A DNA stretch of 64,000 nt, from the NCBI RefSeq assembly GCF_000429085.1, contig NZ_AUBE01000004.1, positions 1-64,000 on the forward strand, written 5' to 3'. Source of the DNA: Streptomyces flavidovirens DSM 40150. GTDB lineage: Bacteria > Actinomycetota > Actinomycetes > Streptomycetales > Streptomycetaceae. Both the position numbers and the translations under genes were made by a program. Shown one piece after another: positions 18,081 through 28,602 of the stretch. The notes beneath the pieces are model-generated. The model ran no database searches and had not been told where the DNA came from. It worked only from the letters and a program-made list of their open reading frames with translations. Within the stretch, counting starts at the first letter, position 1. Each line of letters opens with the position of its first letter.

Positions 18081-18299
18081 ATGCGCAATCACTTCACCTC
18101 CGAGGTCGAGACCAGCGAGCTTTCCGACAGCGCGCTGGACAGCATCTCGGGTGGTATGGCCAGCGCCAGCGCCGACGTCTCCGGTCACGCCGCCTCCGCG
18201 AGCGTCGGCGACGTCGCCGGTGCTGCCGGTTCCGTCGTGGCCTCCCTTCCCCTTTCGCGGGTCACCGGCCTCGTCTCGGTGCAGACCAACTGCATCTGA
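18081..18299 (+). CDS. Orphan RiPP/lanthipeptide-like precursor peptide
   Basis: A 72-residue peptide. Residues 1-25 look like an acidic leader ending in 'ELSDSALDSISGG', the double-glycine pattern of class II lanthipeptide leaders. Residues 26-72 form a core rich in Ser, Ala, Val and Gly, with ten Ser or more, a few Thr and a single Cys at 71 in the ending 'SVQTNCI'. The ATG at 18081 has GAAAGGGCGAG upstream. A strong terminator closes the gene. No LanM/LanB, cyclase, protease or transporter lies nearby; the neighbours are a small HTH and a DUF3291 gene. I recall similar MRN-F peptides annotated as type A2 lantipeptides in Streptomyces. One Cys against many Ser argues against an ordinary multi-ring lanthipeptide. 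Confidence 0.6.
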   Translation: MRNHFTSEVETSELSDSALDSISGGMASASADVSGHAASASVGDVAGAAGSVVASLPLSRVTGLVSVQTNCI

Positions 18300-18311
18300 C
18301 AGTAGGCCTGC

Positions 18312-18344
18312 CAGGACCCCGGAGCTTCCAGCTCCGGGGTCCTG
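18312..18344 (+). terminator. Terminator of the precursor-peptide gene
   Basis: A perfect 14-bp stem, CAGGACCCCGGAGC (18312-18325) and its complement (18331-18344), with loop TTCCA, starts 13 bp after the stop and is followed by CGCGTTT. Confidence 0.85.
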
Positions 18345-18483
18345 CGCGTTTAGAGATCGTCTCAACTGGCTTGATCGCCAGGCTGCCAACCGCCTTCGCC
18401 GGAATCGCCGCCGCCCACATCAAGGAACTCAGGACGGACTATCCGGCCGCCGCGATGGCGATGCTCGGCCCGGCTCAGAACCG
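18345..18483. other. Intergenic stretch, no gene supported
   Basis: It contains GAGATCGTCTCAAC (18353-18366), a near-palindrome reminiscent of transposon ends. Downstream codon use looks gene-like on the plus strand ('AFAGIAAAHIKELRTDYP'), but without a start or recognisable homologue. It may be a decayed gene fragment. Confidence 0.3.
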
Positions 18484-19032
18484 CTATGCGGACCCGGCTG
18501 CCATGCCTTTGATCCTGGCCGGAGTTCCGTCCGGGGCGAACGAGTGGTGGAAGGTGAAGGCGTGCGGCGCGGAGCCGTGGTCGTGGAGGTGCTCCAGCCT
18601 GGAAACCCCGTCCTGCCAGGTGGGTATCACGTCGTTGTCGACCCACCAGAACACGTAACCCGGATGTCCTGTCCTCTCGAACCAGTCGTAACGCCTGTTC
18701 AGCGCCTCACGGTGCAGGCCGGTGTAGATGGCGTCGAAGGCGGGGCGCAGGTCGGTCCAGAGCGAGAGGGTCGCGGCCAGGGCGGTGGTTTCCACCGTAC
18801 GGCCCTTGCCGTACCAGGTCGGTACGGCGAACTCTCCCCATGCACCCCAGTCCGCCTCGAAGTGTGAGCCCCGGTCACCGTCTGCCGCTTCAGCACGCGC
18901 GAGGTATCCGGGGTGCTGACTGATCTTCCGGTAGACGGCCTCACCAGTGTCGTACAACTCGCGCGTGAGAGGTGCGGGATCGGCGAGAGGTGACTTCAGG
19001 ACGCCGAATGTGTACAGAGCAAGATGGGGCAT
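18484..19032 (-). CDS. DUF3291 protein
   Basis: A 182-residue protein of the DUF3291 family, related in fold to dimeric alpha+beta-barrel monooxygenases. Conserved blocks are the N-terminal 'HLALYTFGVLKSPLADP', 'SLWTDLRPAFDAIYTGLHREALNRRYDWFE', 'YVFWWVDNDVIPTWQDGVSRLEHL' and the C-terminal 'APHAFTFHHSFAPDG'. No cofactor site is evident and the role is unknown. The ATG at 19032 has AGGGAGAG upstream. It is monocistronic and convergent with the precursor-peptide gene. Confidence 0.8.
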   Translation of the reverse strand: MPHLALYTFGVLKSPLADPAPLTRELYDTGEAVYRKISQHPGYLARAEAADGDRGSHFEADWGAWGEFAVPTWYGKGRTVETTALAATLSLWTDLRPAFDAIYTGLHREALNRRYDWFERTGHPGYVFWWVDNDVIPTWQDGVSRLEHLHDHGSAPHAFTFHHSFAPDGTPARIKGMAAGSA

Positions 19033-19395
19033 GCTTCTCTCCCTGGTCGGGGTGCCCGGTGTGGACCCGGTTCGGTGGCTTACGCATGGGGGCGAGGATT
19101 CGGGGGCGTGACCAACTCATCCCGTCGCGGGTGGCTCAGCCTGAAGGAACTCCCGTACGACCGTGAGCGATCGCCGAAGACCAGGTGAAGGTAGCCGCCT
19201 CTGCGGGCCATGTCGAAGTTGCGTTTTCCCTGCCCAAGTGGCCTCTTGCACCGGTCATTGCGGGGGCTGGGGCGGGCCGGCGGGCTGCACACCCCTCGCC
19301 CAATGCAACGACGTCTTATTGGGCGAGTCGTTCGGAGTCGCCCTCGGCCAGCTCGGGGCGCGGGGCGCGAAACGCCGGGGGGAGAAGTGGCATTC
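19033..19395. other. Intergenic region, no gene supported
   Basis: About 360 bp between the DUF3291 gene and the copper operator. Short frames exist on both strands but lack ribosome-binding sites and typical codon bias. It holds a direct echo of GAGTCG (around 19325-19340) and is otherwise featureless to me. Confidence 0.5.
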
Positions 19396-19415
19396 ATACC
19401 CCCTAGGGGTATAGT
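19396..19415 (+). promoter_or_regulatory. CsoR-type copper operator overlapping the copZ -10 box
   Basis: ATACCCC (19396-19402) and GGGGTAT (19406-19412) form a perfect inverted repeat with a 3-bp centre, the classic actinobacterial CsoR site. The -10-like TATAGT (19410-19415) overlaps its right half, so bound CsoR would block RNA polymerase until Cu(I) releases it. copZ starts about 85 bp downstream. No csoR gene lies in the window. Confidence 0.85.
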
Positions 19416-19498
19416 CTGGGCAGTGTCAGGCAGTCACGGCATCCCCGTGGCTTTCTGGGGCACCACGACTGCGTACGCCTTCGAGAGGGAGAACCGAC

Positions 19499-19813
19499 AT
19501 GACCGCCGAGACCGAGACGAAGACCGAGGCCCCCGCGACCGGCTCCTGCTGCTCGCCGGCCGGCTCCTGCCACGACACGTCGGCCGGGGTCCAGGTGGGC
19601 GCCGTCACCACTGTCTACCAGGTGAGCGGGATGACCTGCGGCCACTGCGAGGGCGCCGTCGCCGGCGAGGTCTCGGAGATCCCCGGTGTCACTTCGGTGA
19701 AGGCGGTGGCCTCCACCGGGCAGGTGACGGTCGTCTCCGAGGCGCCGCTGGACGTGGAGGCCGTACGCGCCGCCGTCGACGAGGCCGGTTACGAACTCGT
19801 TGGCCAGGCCTGA
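19499..19813 (+). CDS. copZ: Copper chaperone, heavy-metal-associated domain
   Basis: A 104-residue protein with one HMA domain (about residues 37-104). Metal-binding 'GMTCGHC' places C47 and C50 in the usual loop, and the ending 'VDEAGYEL' is typical. An N-terminal extension of about 35 residues adds Cys and His ('[12 protein letters not shown]'), giving possible extra Cu(I) sites. It should pass Cu(I) to CopA encoded downstream. The ATG at 19499 follows AGAGGGAGA. Expression should be driven by the CsoR-controlled promoter. Confidence 0.9.
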   Translation: MTAETETKTEAPATGSCCSPAGSCHDTSAGVQVGAVTTVYQVSGMTCGHCEGAVAGEVSEIPGVTSVKAVASTGQVTVVSEAPLDVEAVRAAVDEAGYELVGQA

Positions 19814-19859
19814 GGGCCCGCCCGAACCACCTGTATCTCCCGTACCACCTTCTTCGGCC

Positions 19860-19910
19860 GGGCCGTACCGGGCCAGGTTCATACTGGCTCCCGTACGGCC
19901 CAGCCTGTTT
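19860..19910 (+). terminator. Attenuator-like hairpin between copZ and copA
   Basis: GGGCCGTAC (19860-19868) pairs with 19893-19901, and inside it GGGCCAG (19870-19876) pairs with CTGGCTC (19884-19890). TTTT follows at 19907-19910. It would let copZ transcripts outnumber copA transcripts from the shared promoter. Confidence 0.6.
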
Positions 19911-19926
19911 TCCCTGGAGCGAGCAC

Positions 19927-22239
<2,313 letters not shown>

Positions 22240-22480
22240 GATTTGAGGGTAACCATTCGGCCCGCCCGCGAGTCTAAGTGGGCGATGCCAAGAACGTCTT
22301 GGGGGACGTTCGCGGAACTGTCTTGGGGGACATTCCGGGCAAGCGTTGGCCGGGACACGTGCACCGGGGAGCTATGAGCGGCCCTCCCGTACGTACGCGT
22401 CCCGGCAGACCGCGTGTGGAACTTCCGCACCCGACAGACGCCCGGCCGGATCCCGTGGGGGGAATCCGATCCGGGAAAAG
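22240..22480. other. Intergenic region between copA and the gltA terminator
   Basis: No convincing gene. It contains a pair of 16-bp near-identical direct repeats, described separately, that would suit a regulatory or leader role, and a short open stretch from about 22346 with no ribosome-binding site. Confidence 0.5.
22296..22335 (+). repeat. Two 16-bp direct repeats, 24-bp period
   Basis: GTCTTGGGGGACGTTC (22296-22311) and GTCTTGGGGGACATTC (22320-22335) differ at one base. The centre-to-centre distance is 24 bp, not a whole number of helical turns. No gene starts just downstream with a ribosome-binding site. Confidence 0.75.
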
Positions 22481-22533
22481 GAAAGCGCCCCGCTTCGTCG
22501 ACCCGTGGGGGGATCGGCGGGCGGGGCGCTTTC
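22481..22533 (-). terminator. Terminator of citrate synthase
   Basis: A perfect 13-bp stem, GAAAGCGCCCCGC (22481-22493) and its complement (22521-22533), lies 59 bp past the gltA stop. Read leftward, the run ends with the complement of GAAAG, which supplies T residues. Confidence 0.75.
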
Positions 22534-22591
22534 TGCACTGCGCCAGTGCGAGGCCTGAGACGGTCAGCAGCCGTCCATCAGCGGCCCTCGG

Positions 22592-23881
22592 TCAGCGGCC
22601 CTCGACCGGAACGAAGTCGCGCAGGACCTCGCCCGTGTAGATCTGGCGCGGGCGGCCGATGCGGGAACCCGGCTCCTTGATCATCTCGTGCCACTGGGCG
22701 ATCCAGCCCGGCAACCGGCCCAGCGCGAAGAGCACCGTGAACATCTCGGTCGGGAAGCCCATGGCCCGGTAGATCAGACCGGTGTAGAAGTCGACGTTCG
22801 GGTAGAGCTTGCGCTCCACGAAGTAGTCGTCGGCCAGCGCGTGCTCTTCGAGCTTGAGCGCGATGTCGAGCAGCTCGTCGTCCTTGCCCAGGGCGGAGAG
22901 AACGTCGTGCGCCGCAGCCTTGATGATCTTCGCCCGCGGGTCGAAGTTCTTGTAGACGCGGTGCCCGAAGCCCATGAGCTTCACACCGTCTTCCTTGTTC
23001 TTCACCTTGCGGATGAAGTTGTCGACGTCGCCGCCGTCGGCCTGGATGCCCTCCAGCATCTCCAGGACGGACTGGTTGGCGCCACCGTGCAGGGGGCCCC
23101 ACAGGGCGCTGATGCCGGCGGAGATCGAGGCGAACATGTTCGCCTGCGAGGAGCCGACCAGACGCACGGTGGACGTCGAGCAGTTCTGCTCGTGGTCCGC
23201 GTGCAGGATCAGCAGCTTCTCCAGCGCCGCGACCACGACCGGGTCCGGCACGTACTCCTGCGCGGGGACCGAGAAGGTCATGCGCAGGAAGTTCTCGACG
23301 TACCCGAGGTCGTTGCTCGGGTAGACGAAGGGGTGGCCGATCGACTTCTTGTACGCGTACGCCGCGATGGTCGGAAGCTTGGCGAGGAGGCGGATCGTCG
23401 AAAGGTGACGCTGCTTCTCGTCGAACGGGTTGTGGCTGTCCTGGTAGAACGTCGACAGCGCGCTGACCACCGACGACAGCATGGCCATCGGGTGCGCGTC
23501 ACGCGGGAAGCCGTCGAAGAACCGCTTCACGTCCTCGTGCAGCAGCGTGTGCTGGGTGATCTCGTTCCTGAAGGCGGCCAGCTCGTCGACCGTGGGAAGC
23601 TCACCGTTGATCAGCAGGTACGCCACCTCGACGAAGGTGGAGCGCTCGGCGAGCTGCTCGATGGGATATCCGCGGTAGCGCAGAATGCCCTGCTCACCGT
23701 CGAGGTAGGTGATCGCGGATTTATAGGCGGCCGTGTTGCCGTATCCGCTGTCGAGAGTCACCAGCCCGGTCTGAGCCCGGAGCTTCCCGATGTCGAAGCC
23801 CTTGTCGCCGACGGTGCTGTCGATCACCGGGTAGGTGTACTCGCCATCGCCGTACCGCAGTACTACAGAGTTGTCGCTCAC
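22592..23881 (-). CDS. gltA: Type II citrate synthase
   Basis: A 429-residue citrate synthase (oxaloacetate + acetyl-CoA to citrate, TCA entry). Catalytic residues are visible: His in 'GPLHGGANQ', His in 'GFGHRVYKNFDPRA' and Asp in 'PNVDFYTG'. 'FYQDSHNPFDEKQR' and 'LHADHEQNCSTSTVR' are family blocks. The long N-terminal beta domain and length match the hexameric, NADH-responsive type II group found in actinobacteria. The GTG at 23881 is preferred because it has GAGGG upstream and begins the usual 'SDNSVVLRYGDGEYTYP' start; the frame stays open 19 codons further. Confidence 0.97.
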   Translation of the reverse strand: MSDNSVVLRYGDGEYTYPVIDSTVGDKGFDIGKLRAQTGLVTLDSGYGNTAAYKSAITYLDGEQGILRYRGYPIEQLAERSTFVEVAYLLINGELPTVDELAAFRNEITQHTLLHEDVKRFFDGFPRDAHPMAMLSSVVSALSTFYQDSHNPFDEKQRHLSTIRLLAKLPTIAAYAYKKSIGHPFVYPSNDLGYVENFLRMTFSVPAQEYVPDPVVVAALEKLLILHADHEQNCSTSTVRLVGSSQANMFASISAGISALWGPLHGGANQSVLEMLEGIQADGGDVDNFIRKVKNKEDGVKLMGFGHRVYKNFDPRAKIIKAAAHDVLSALGKDDELLDIALKLEEHALADDYFVERKLYPNVDFYTGLIYRAMGFPTEMFTVLFALGRLPGWIAQWHEMIKEPGSRIGRPRQIYTGEVLRDFVPVEGR

Positions 23882-24077
23882 GTCATCCCTCACCGACGTA
23901 GTGCCTCTTCTTCGAGGTGCCCTGACTGTCTCTACCATCCCCCATTTGGCTCAGCAGAGTGCACTCGGGGTCGGCCATTAGGCCCATTCGCGGCACTCAG
24001 TGCCGCCAACCTGCTCATCCTGCCCCCTTACCCCCGGTTCTGGAAGTCGAGCGAGACGTTTGCCATGAACAGTCCCC

Positions 24078-26348
24078 CTATGGGGCGGTTTGCGCCACGG
24101 AAGGGCTCCTCACGATCCGCCCGGCGAGCCGGTGATCCAGCGCCGTACACCGCCTGCCTGCGGAAACGGTACGAACGGCCTGGCCGATCGCCTTGCGGGA
24201 GCCGACGAGCACGACCAGCTTCTTGGCCCGGGTGACCGCCGTGTAGAGCAGATTGCGCTGCAGCATCATCCAGGCCCCGGTGGTGACCGGGATCACCACC
24301 GCCGGATACTCGCTTCCCTGCGAGCGGTGGATCGTCACGGCGTACGCGTGCGCCAGCTCGTCCAGCTCGTCGAAGTCGTACGGAACCTCCTCGTCCTCGT
24401 CGGTCAGCACCGTCAGGCGCTGGTCGTCCAGGCTGAGCGAGGTCACTACGCCCACGGTGCCGTTGAAAACCCCGTTCTGTCCCTTCTCGTAATTGTTGCG
24501 AATCTGGGTCACCTTGTCTCCGACGCGGAAGACCCTTCCGCCGAATCTCTTCTCGGGGAGGTCGGGCCGGGCGGGCGTGACGGCTTGCTGAAGCAGCCCA
24601 TTGAGCGCGCCGGCCCCCGCCGGCCCGCGGTGCATGGGGGCCAGCACCTGGATGTCACGCCTCGGGTCGAGGCCGAACTTGGCGGGGATGCGGCGCGCGG
24701 CGACGTCGACCGTGACCCGCCCGGCGTCTTCCGTCTCCTCCTCGACGAAGTGGAAGAAGTCCGGGAGCCCCCGGGTGATGGGCGGGACACCCGAGTTGAT
24801 GCGGTGGGCGTTCGTCACCACGCCCGACTGCTGGGCCTGGCGGAAGATCCGGGTGAGGCGGACGGAGGGGACGGGACCGCCCTCTGCGAGAAGGTCGCGC
24901 AGCACCTCCCCGGCCCCCACCGAGGGGAGCTGGTCCACGTCCCCCACCAGGAGCAGGTGCGCGCCCGGCGCCACGGCCTTCACCAGCTTGTTGGCGAGCA
25001 GCAGGTCGAGCATGGACGCCTCGTCGACGACGACCAGGTCGGCATCGAGCGGGCGGTCCTTGTCGTACGCCGCGTCGCCGCCCGGCTTGAGCTCCAGGAG
25101 CCGGTGCACGGTGGACGCCTCGGCCCCGGTGAGCTCGGCCAGGCGCTTGGCCGCCCGGCCGGTCGGGGCTGCCAGTACCACCTTGGCCTTCTTGGCGCGG
25201 GCCAGCTCCACGATGGAGCGGACGGTGAACGACTTGCCGCAGCCGGGTCCGCCGGTCAGGACGGCGACCTTCTCGGTCAGCGCCAGCTTGACGGCCGCCT
25301 GCTGTTCGGGCGCCAGCTCAGCGCCGGTACGGCCCGCGAGCCAGGCCAGCGCCTTGTCCCAGGCCACGTCCCGGAACGCCGGCATCCGGTCCTCGGGCGT
25401 GCGCAGGAGCCGCTGGATCTGCGCGGCGAGGGACACCTCGGCCCGGTGGAAGGGCACGAGGTACACGGCCGTGACGGGATCGCCATCGCCGCCCTCCGGG
25501 GGCGGCACCTTTTCCCGTACGACGCCCTCGTCCGCCGCCAGTTCGGCCAGGCAGTCGATGACCAGGCCGGTGTCCACCTGGAGCAGTTTCACGGCGTCGC
25601 TGATGAGCTGCTCCTCCGGGAGGTAGCAGTGGCCCTGGTCCGTGGACTGCGACAGCGCGTACTGGAGGCCGGCCTTGACGCGCTCCGGGCTGTCGTGGGG
25701 GATGCCGACGGACTGGGCGATCTTGTCGGCGGTGAGGAAGCCGATGCCCCAGACGTCGGCGGCCAGGCGGTAGGGCTCGTTCTTCACTATGGAGATGGAG
25801 GCGTCGCCGTACTTCTTGTAGATGCGCACCGCGATGGAGGTCGAGACCCCCACCCCCTGGAGGAAAATCATGACCTCCTTGATGGCCTTCTGTTCCTCCC
25901 AGGCCGCCGCGATCATCTTCGTCCGCTTCGGGCCGAGCCCCGGCACCTCGATCAGCCGCTTCGGCTCGGTCTCGATCACGTCCAGGGTGTCGACGCCGAA
26001 GTGCGCGGTGATCCGGTCCGCCATCACCGGCCCGATGCCCTTGATCAGCCCGGAGCCGAGGTAGCGCCGTATCCCCTGGATGGTCGCGGGCAGCACGGTG
26101 GTGTAGTTCTCTACGGTGAACTGCTTGCCGAACTGCGGATGCGAACCCCAGCGGCCCTCCATGCGCAGCGACTCCCCCGGCTGCGCGCCGAGCAGCGAAC
26201 CGACGACCGTGAGGAGATCTCCGGATCCGCGCCCGGTGTCGACGCGGGCAACCGTGTAGCCGTTCTCCTCATTGGCGTAGGTGATCCGCTCCAGGACGCC
26301 TTCGATCACCGCCGAGGCCGCCGCTGGAACACCTGTGGGACTGGGCAT
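24078..26348 (-). CDS. recD2: RecD2-type 5'-3' DNA helicase
   Basis: A 756-residue SF1B helicase. The N-terminal domain (about residues 12-100) with 'GVLERITYANEENGYTVARV' and helix-hairpin-helix repeats ('YLGSGLIKGIGPVMADRI', 'IEVPGLGPKRTKMI') distinguish RecD2 from the RecBCD subunit. Walker A is 'TGGPGCGKSF' at about 370, Walker B 'VVVDEASM', and motif VI lies in 'TIHRSQGSEYPAVVIPV' to 'NLLYTAVTRAKKLVVLVG'. It lacks RecB/RecC partners here, as is normal in actinobacteria using AdnAB. Probable role: genome stability and replication-fork repair. Confidence 0.93.
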   Translation of the reverse strand: MPSPTGVPAAASAVIEGVLERITYANEENGYTVARVDTGRGSGDLLTVVGSLLGAQPGESLRMEGRWGSHPQFGKQFTVENYTTVLPATIQGIRRYLGSGLIKGIGPVMADRITAHFGVDTLDVIETEPKRLIEVPGLGPKRTKMIAAAWEEQKAIKEVMIFLQGVGVSTSIAVRIYKKYGDASISIVKNEPYRLAADVWGIGFLTADKIAQSVGIPHDSPERVKAGLQYALSQSTDQGHCYLPEEQLISDAVKLLQVDTGLVIDCLAELAADEGVVREKVPPPEGGDGDPVTAVYLVPFHRAEVSLAAQIQRLLRTPEDRMPAFRDVAWDKALAWLAGRTGAELAPEQQAAVKLALTEKVAVLTGGPGCGKSFTVRSIVELARAKKAKVVLAAPTGRAAKRLAELTGAEASTVHRLLELKPGGDAAYDKDRPLDADLVVVDEASMLDLLLANKLVKAVAPGAHLLLVGDVDQLPSVGAGEVLRDLLAEGGPVPSVRLTRIFRQAQQSGVVTNAHRINSGVPPITRGLPDFFHFVEEETEDAGRVTVDVAARRIPAKFGLDPRRDIQVLAPMHRGPAGAGALNGLLQQAVTPARPDLPEKRFGGRVFRVGDKVTQIRNNYEKGQNGVFNGTVGVVTSLSLDDQRLTVLTDEDEEVPYDFDELDELAHAYAVTIHRSQGSEYPAVVIPVTTGAWMMLQRNLLYTAVTRAKKLVVLVGSRKAIGQAVRTVSAGRRCTALDHRLAGRIVRSPSVAQTAP

Positions 26349-26387
26349 GATCCGACGCTACCGCCAGGGTCCGACAGCGCGGCATGG

Positions 26388-26424
26388 CTGTGGACAAAAC
26401 CAAGGTCTGTGGACAAAACCAAGG
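26388..26424 (+). repeat. Two 18-bp exact direct repeats
   Basis: CTGTGGACAAAACCAAGG occurs at 26388-26405 and again at 26407-26424, separated by one T, upstream of the recD2 start. TGTGGACAA resembles the core of a DnaA box (TTGTCCACA on the other strand). Confidence 0.85.
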
Positions 26425-26425
26425 A

Positions 26426-26447
26426 GGCCCGGTCCGTCGACCGGGCC
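26426..26447. terminator. Short GC hairpin
   Basis: A perfect 9-bp stem, GGCCCGGTC (26426-26434) and GACCGGGCC (26439-26447), with a 4-nt loop. It lies between recD2 and the end of the leftward sugar-catabolic operon and may terminate the latter, though it is 180 bp past its stop. Confidence 0.5.
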
Positions 26448-26626
26448 CCTCAGATTCCCCTCCCGTACAGGCCTCTCCGAATCCCCCCGGATCCCTCCCC
26501 AGAGGCCCTGATGCCAAGTAGGACCCGCGAAGGGGCGGGACGGTTGCACGGAGATCTGGATTTATTTGACGAGGACACAAGATGGCCCCGGATGATCAGA
26601 GCTTGATCACAGACGCACCGTTTCGG

Positions 26627-27460
26627 TCATGAACGGAGTACGTGAGTGACATAGCGATCCGCCACTTCGGCCAGGACTTCCGCGCCGTCGCGGGACCAGA
26701 GAGTCTCGTTGAAGATCTCCACCTCGATCGGGCCCGTGTAGCCGGTCGCGTCCACCAGTTCGCGGAAGCGGCGGAAGTCGACCACGCCGTCCCCGAGCTG
26801 TCCCCGGCCCAGCAGGACGCCCGCCGGCAGTGGGGTGATCCAGTCCGCAAGCTGGAAGGCGGCGATGCGGTCGCCCGCGCGGGCGATGCCGTCCGCGACC
26901 CGGTCGTCCCACCACAGGTGGTACGTGTCGACGACCACGCCCACCCGGTCGGAGGGGAAGCGCTCGGCGAGGTCCAGCGCCTGGTCCAGGGTCGACACCA
27001 CGCAGCGGTCCGAGGCGAACATCGGGTGCAGCGGTTCGATGGCCAGGCGTACGCCCCGCTCGGCGGCGTACGGCGCCAGCTCCGCCAGCGCGTCCGCGAT
27101 GCGCTCGCGCGCCGCGTGCAGGTCTCGGCTGCCGGGTGGGAGGCCGCCCGAGACCAGGACGAGGGTGCTGGTCCCGAGGGTGGCGGCCTCGTCGATGGCC
27201 CGGCGGTTGTCGGCCAGGGCGGCGGCGCGGTCGGCGCCGCCGACGCCCGTCAGGAAGCCGCCCCGGCACAGGCTGGTCACGGTCAGCCCCGCGTCCCGGA
27301 TCAGGCGGGCGGCACGCTCGACGCCGTACTCCTGGACCGGGGCGCGCCACAGCCCCACGCCGGGGACGCCCGCCTTCGCGCACCCCTCGGCCAGCTCGGG
27401 CAGCGACCACTGCCTGATGGTCTCCTGGTTGATGCTGAGCCTGGACAGGTCGCCGCTCAC
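26627..27460 (-). CDS. Sugar phosphate isomerase/epimerase (TIM barrel)
   Basis: A 277-residue AP_endonuc_2-family barrel, last gene of a three-gene catabolic unit. Metal-ligand positions are visible as Glu in 'RLAIEPLHPMF', Asp/His in 'VVVDTYHLWWD', His-equivalent Asp in 'FQLADWI' and Glu in 'IEVEIFNETLW'. The family interconverts ketoses or dehydrates inosose-like sugars. The GTG at 27460 overlaps the DUF993 stop (GTGA), so translation is coupled. Substrate unknown; linkage with a Gfo/Idh/MocA dehydrogenase suggests an oxidised sugar or cyclitol. Confidence 0.85.
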   Translation of the reverse strand: MSGDLSRLSINQETIRQWSLPELAEGCAKAGVPGVGLWRAPVQEYGVERAARLIRDAGLTVTSLCRGGFLTGVGGADRAAALADNRRAIDEAATLGTSTLVLVSGGLPPGSRDLHAARERIADALAELAPYAAERGVRLAIEPLHPMFASDRCVVSTLDQALDLAERFPSDRVGVVVDTYHLWWDDRVADGIARAGDRIAAFQLADWITPLPAGVLLGRGQLGDGVVDFRRFRELVDATGYTGPIEVEIFNETLWSRDGAEVLAEVADRYVTHVLRS

Positions 27461-28602
27461 TGATCCACTCCGTGCAGGGTGAGGAAGGTCTTCATACGTG
27501 CTTCGGCAAGCAGCGGGTCCGGGAACAGGCCCAGGCCGTCGGCCAGTTCGTACGCCCGCGACAGGTGGGGCAGCGAGCGCGCCGAGTGGAGGCCGCCGAC
27601 CATCGTGGAGTGCGACTGGTGGCCCGCCAGCCAGGCGAGGAACACGACGCCGGTCTTGTAGAAGCGGGTGGGGGGCTCGAAGAGGTGGCGGGACAGCTCG
27701 ACTGTGGGGTCCAGGAGTGCGCGGAAGGCCTTCGCGTCTCCCGTGTCGAGCGTACGGACCGCTTCCGCCGCCAGCGGGCCCAGCGGGTCGAAGATGCCGA
27801 GGAGGGCGTGGCTGAAGCCGTGGTCGTCGCCCGCGATCAGTTCGGGGTAGTTGAAGTCGTCGCCCGTGTAGCACCGCACGCCCATCGGCAGGCGGCGGCG
27901 CAGGTCGATCTCGCGCTGGGCGTCCAGGAGCGAGATCTTGATGCCGTCGACCTTGTCGGGGTGCGCGGTGATGACCTCCAGGAAGGTCTCCGTGGCGGCA
28001 TCCAGGTCCGTACTGCCCCAGTAGCCGTCGAGCGCCGGGTCGAACATGGGGCCCAGCCAGTGCAGGATCACCGGCTGCCCCGCCTGGCGCAGGAGGTGAC
28101 CGTACGCCGCCAGGTAGTCCTCGGGGCCGCGGGCGGCGGCTGCCAGCGCCCGTGACGCCATGAGGATGGCGCGGGCGCCGGTCGATTCGACCAGGGTGAG
28201 CTGTTCCTCGTACGCGGCGGTGACTTCGGGGAGGGTGCTCTCGCCGGGGGGCAGTTGGTCGGTGCCTGCGCCGCAGGCGATCCGGCCGCCGACGGACTTC
28301 GCCTCCGCGGCCGAGCGGCGGATCAGCTCGGACGCCCCCGGCCAGTCGAGGCCCATGCCGCGCTGCGCCGTGTCCATCGCCTCCGCCACCCCCAGGCCGT
28401 GCGACCACAGGTGCCGTCGGAAAGCGAGCGTGGCGTCCCAGTCGACCGCGGCGGGCGAGTCCGGCGACACGTCGGCGTACGGGTCGGCCACCACATGCGC
28501 CGCCGAGTAGACCGTGCGGGAGGTGAGGGGGGCGCCGTGCGGTGCGAGGGCGAGGGGTTCGGTGCGGGGCTCGTACGTACCGTGCGGCAGCCTGATCGTC
28601 AC
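27457..28602 (-). CDS. DUF993 protein, dihydrodipicolinate-synthase-like aldolase family
   Basis: A 381-residue protein of family DUF993, related to the DHDPS/N-acetylneuraminate lyase TIM barrels. Visible blocks include 'HGLGVAEAMDTAQRGMGLDW', 'GRIACGAGTDQL', 'RAILMASRALAAA', 'ILHWLGPMFDPALDGYWG' and a candidate Schiff-base Lys in 'DGIKISLLD'. It probably cleaves a keto acid in the pathway encoded with its neighbours. The GTG at 28602 overlaps the stop of the upstream dehydrogenase gene (GTGA). Enzyme activity is inferred, not recognised exactly. Confidence 0.8.
   Translation of the reverse strand: MTIRLPHGTYEPRTEPLALAPHGAPLTSRTVYSAAHVVADPYADVSPDSPAAVDWDATLAFRRHLWSHGLGVAEAMDTAQRGMGLDWPGASELIRRSAAEAKSVGGRIACGAGTDQLPPGESTLPEVTAAYEEQLTLVESTGARAILMASRALAAAARGPEDYLAAYGHLLRQAGQPVILHWLGPMFDPALDGYWGSTDLDAATETFLEVITAHPDKVDGIKISLLDAQREIDLRRRLPMGVRCYTGDDFNYPELIAGDDHGFSHALLGIFDPLGPLAAEAVRTLDTGDAKAFRALLDPTVELSRHLFEPPTRFYKTGVVFLAWLAGHQSHSTMVGGLHSARSLPHLSRAYELADGLGLFPDPLLAEARMKTFLTLHGVDQ

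Noticed and set aside
18353..18366. GAGATCGTCTCAAC considered as an insertion-sequence end
   Set aside because: No matching inverted end, target duplication or transposase was found nearby.
19163..19414. An 83-codon Cys-rich frame just before the copper operator, considered as a metallothionein
   Set aside because: It has no ribosome-binding site, runs into the CsoR operator and promoter, and its Cys spacing fits no metallothionein.
24090..26606. A 838-codon open frame antisense to recD2
   Set aside because: The opposite strand has complete helicase motifs. This frame has none and arises from third-position GC bias.
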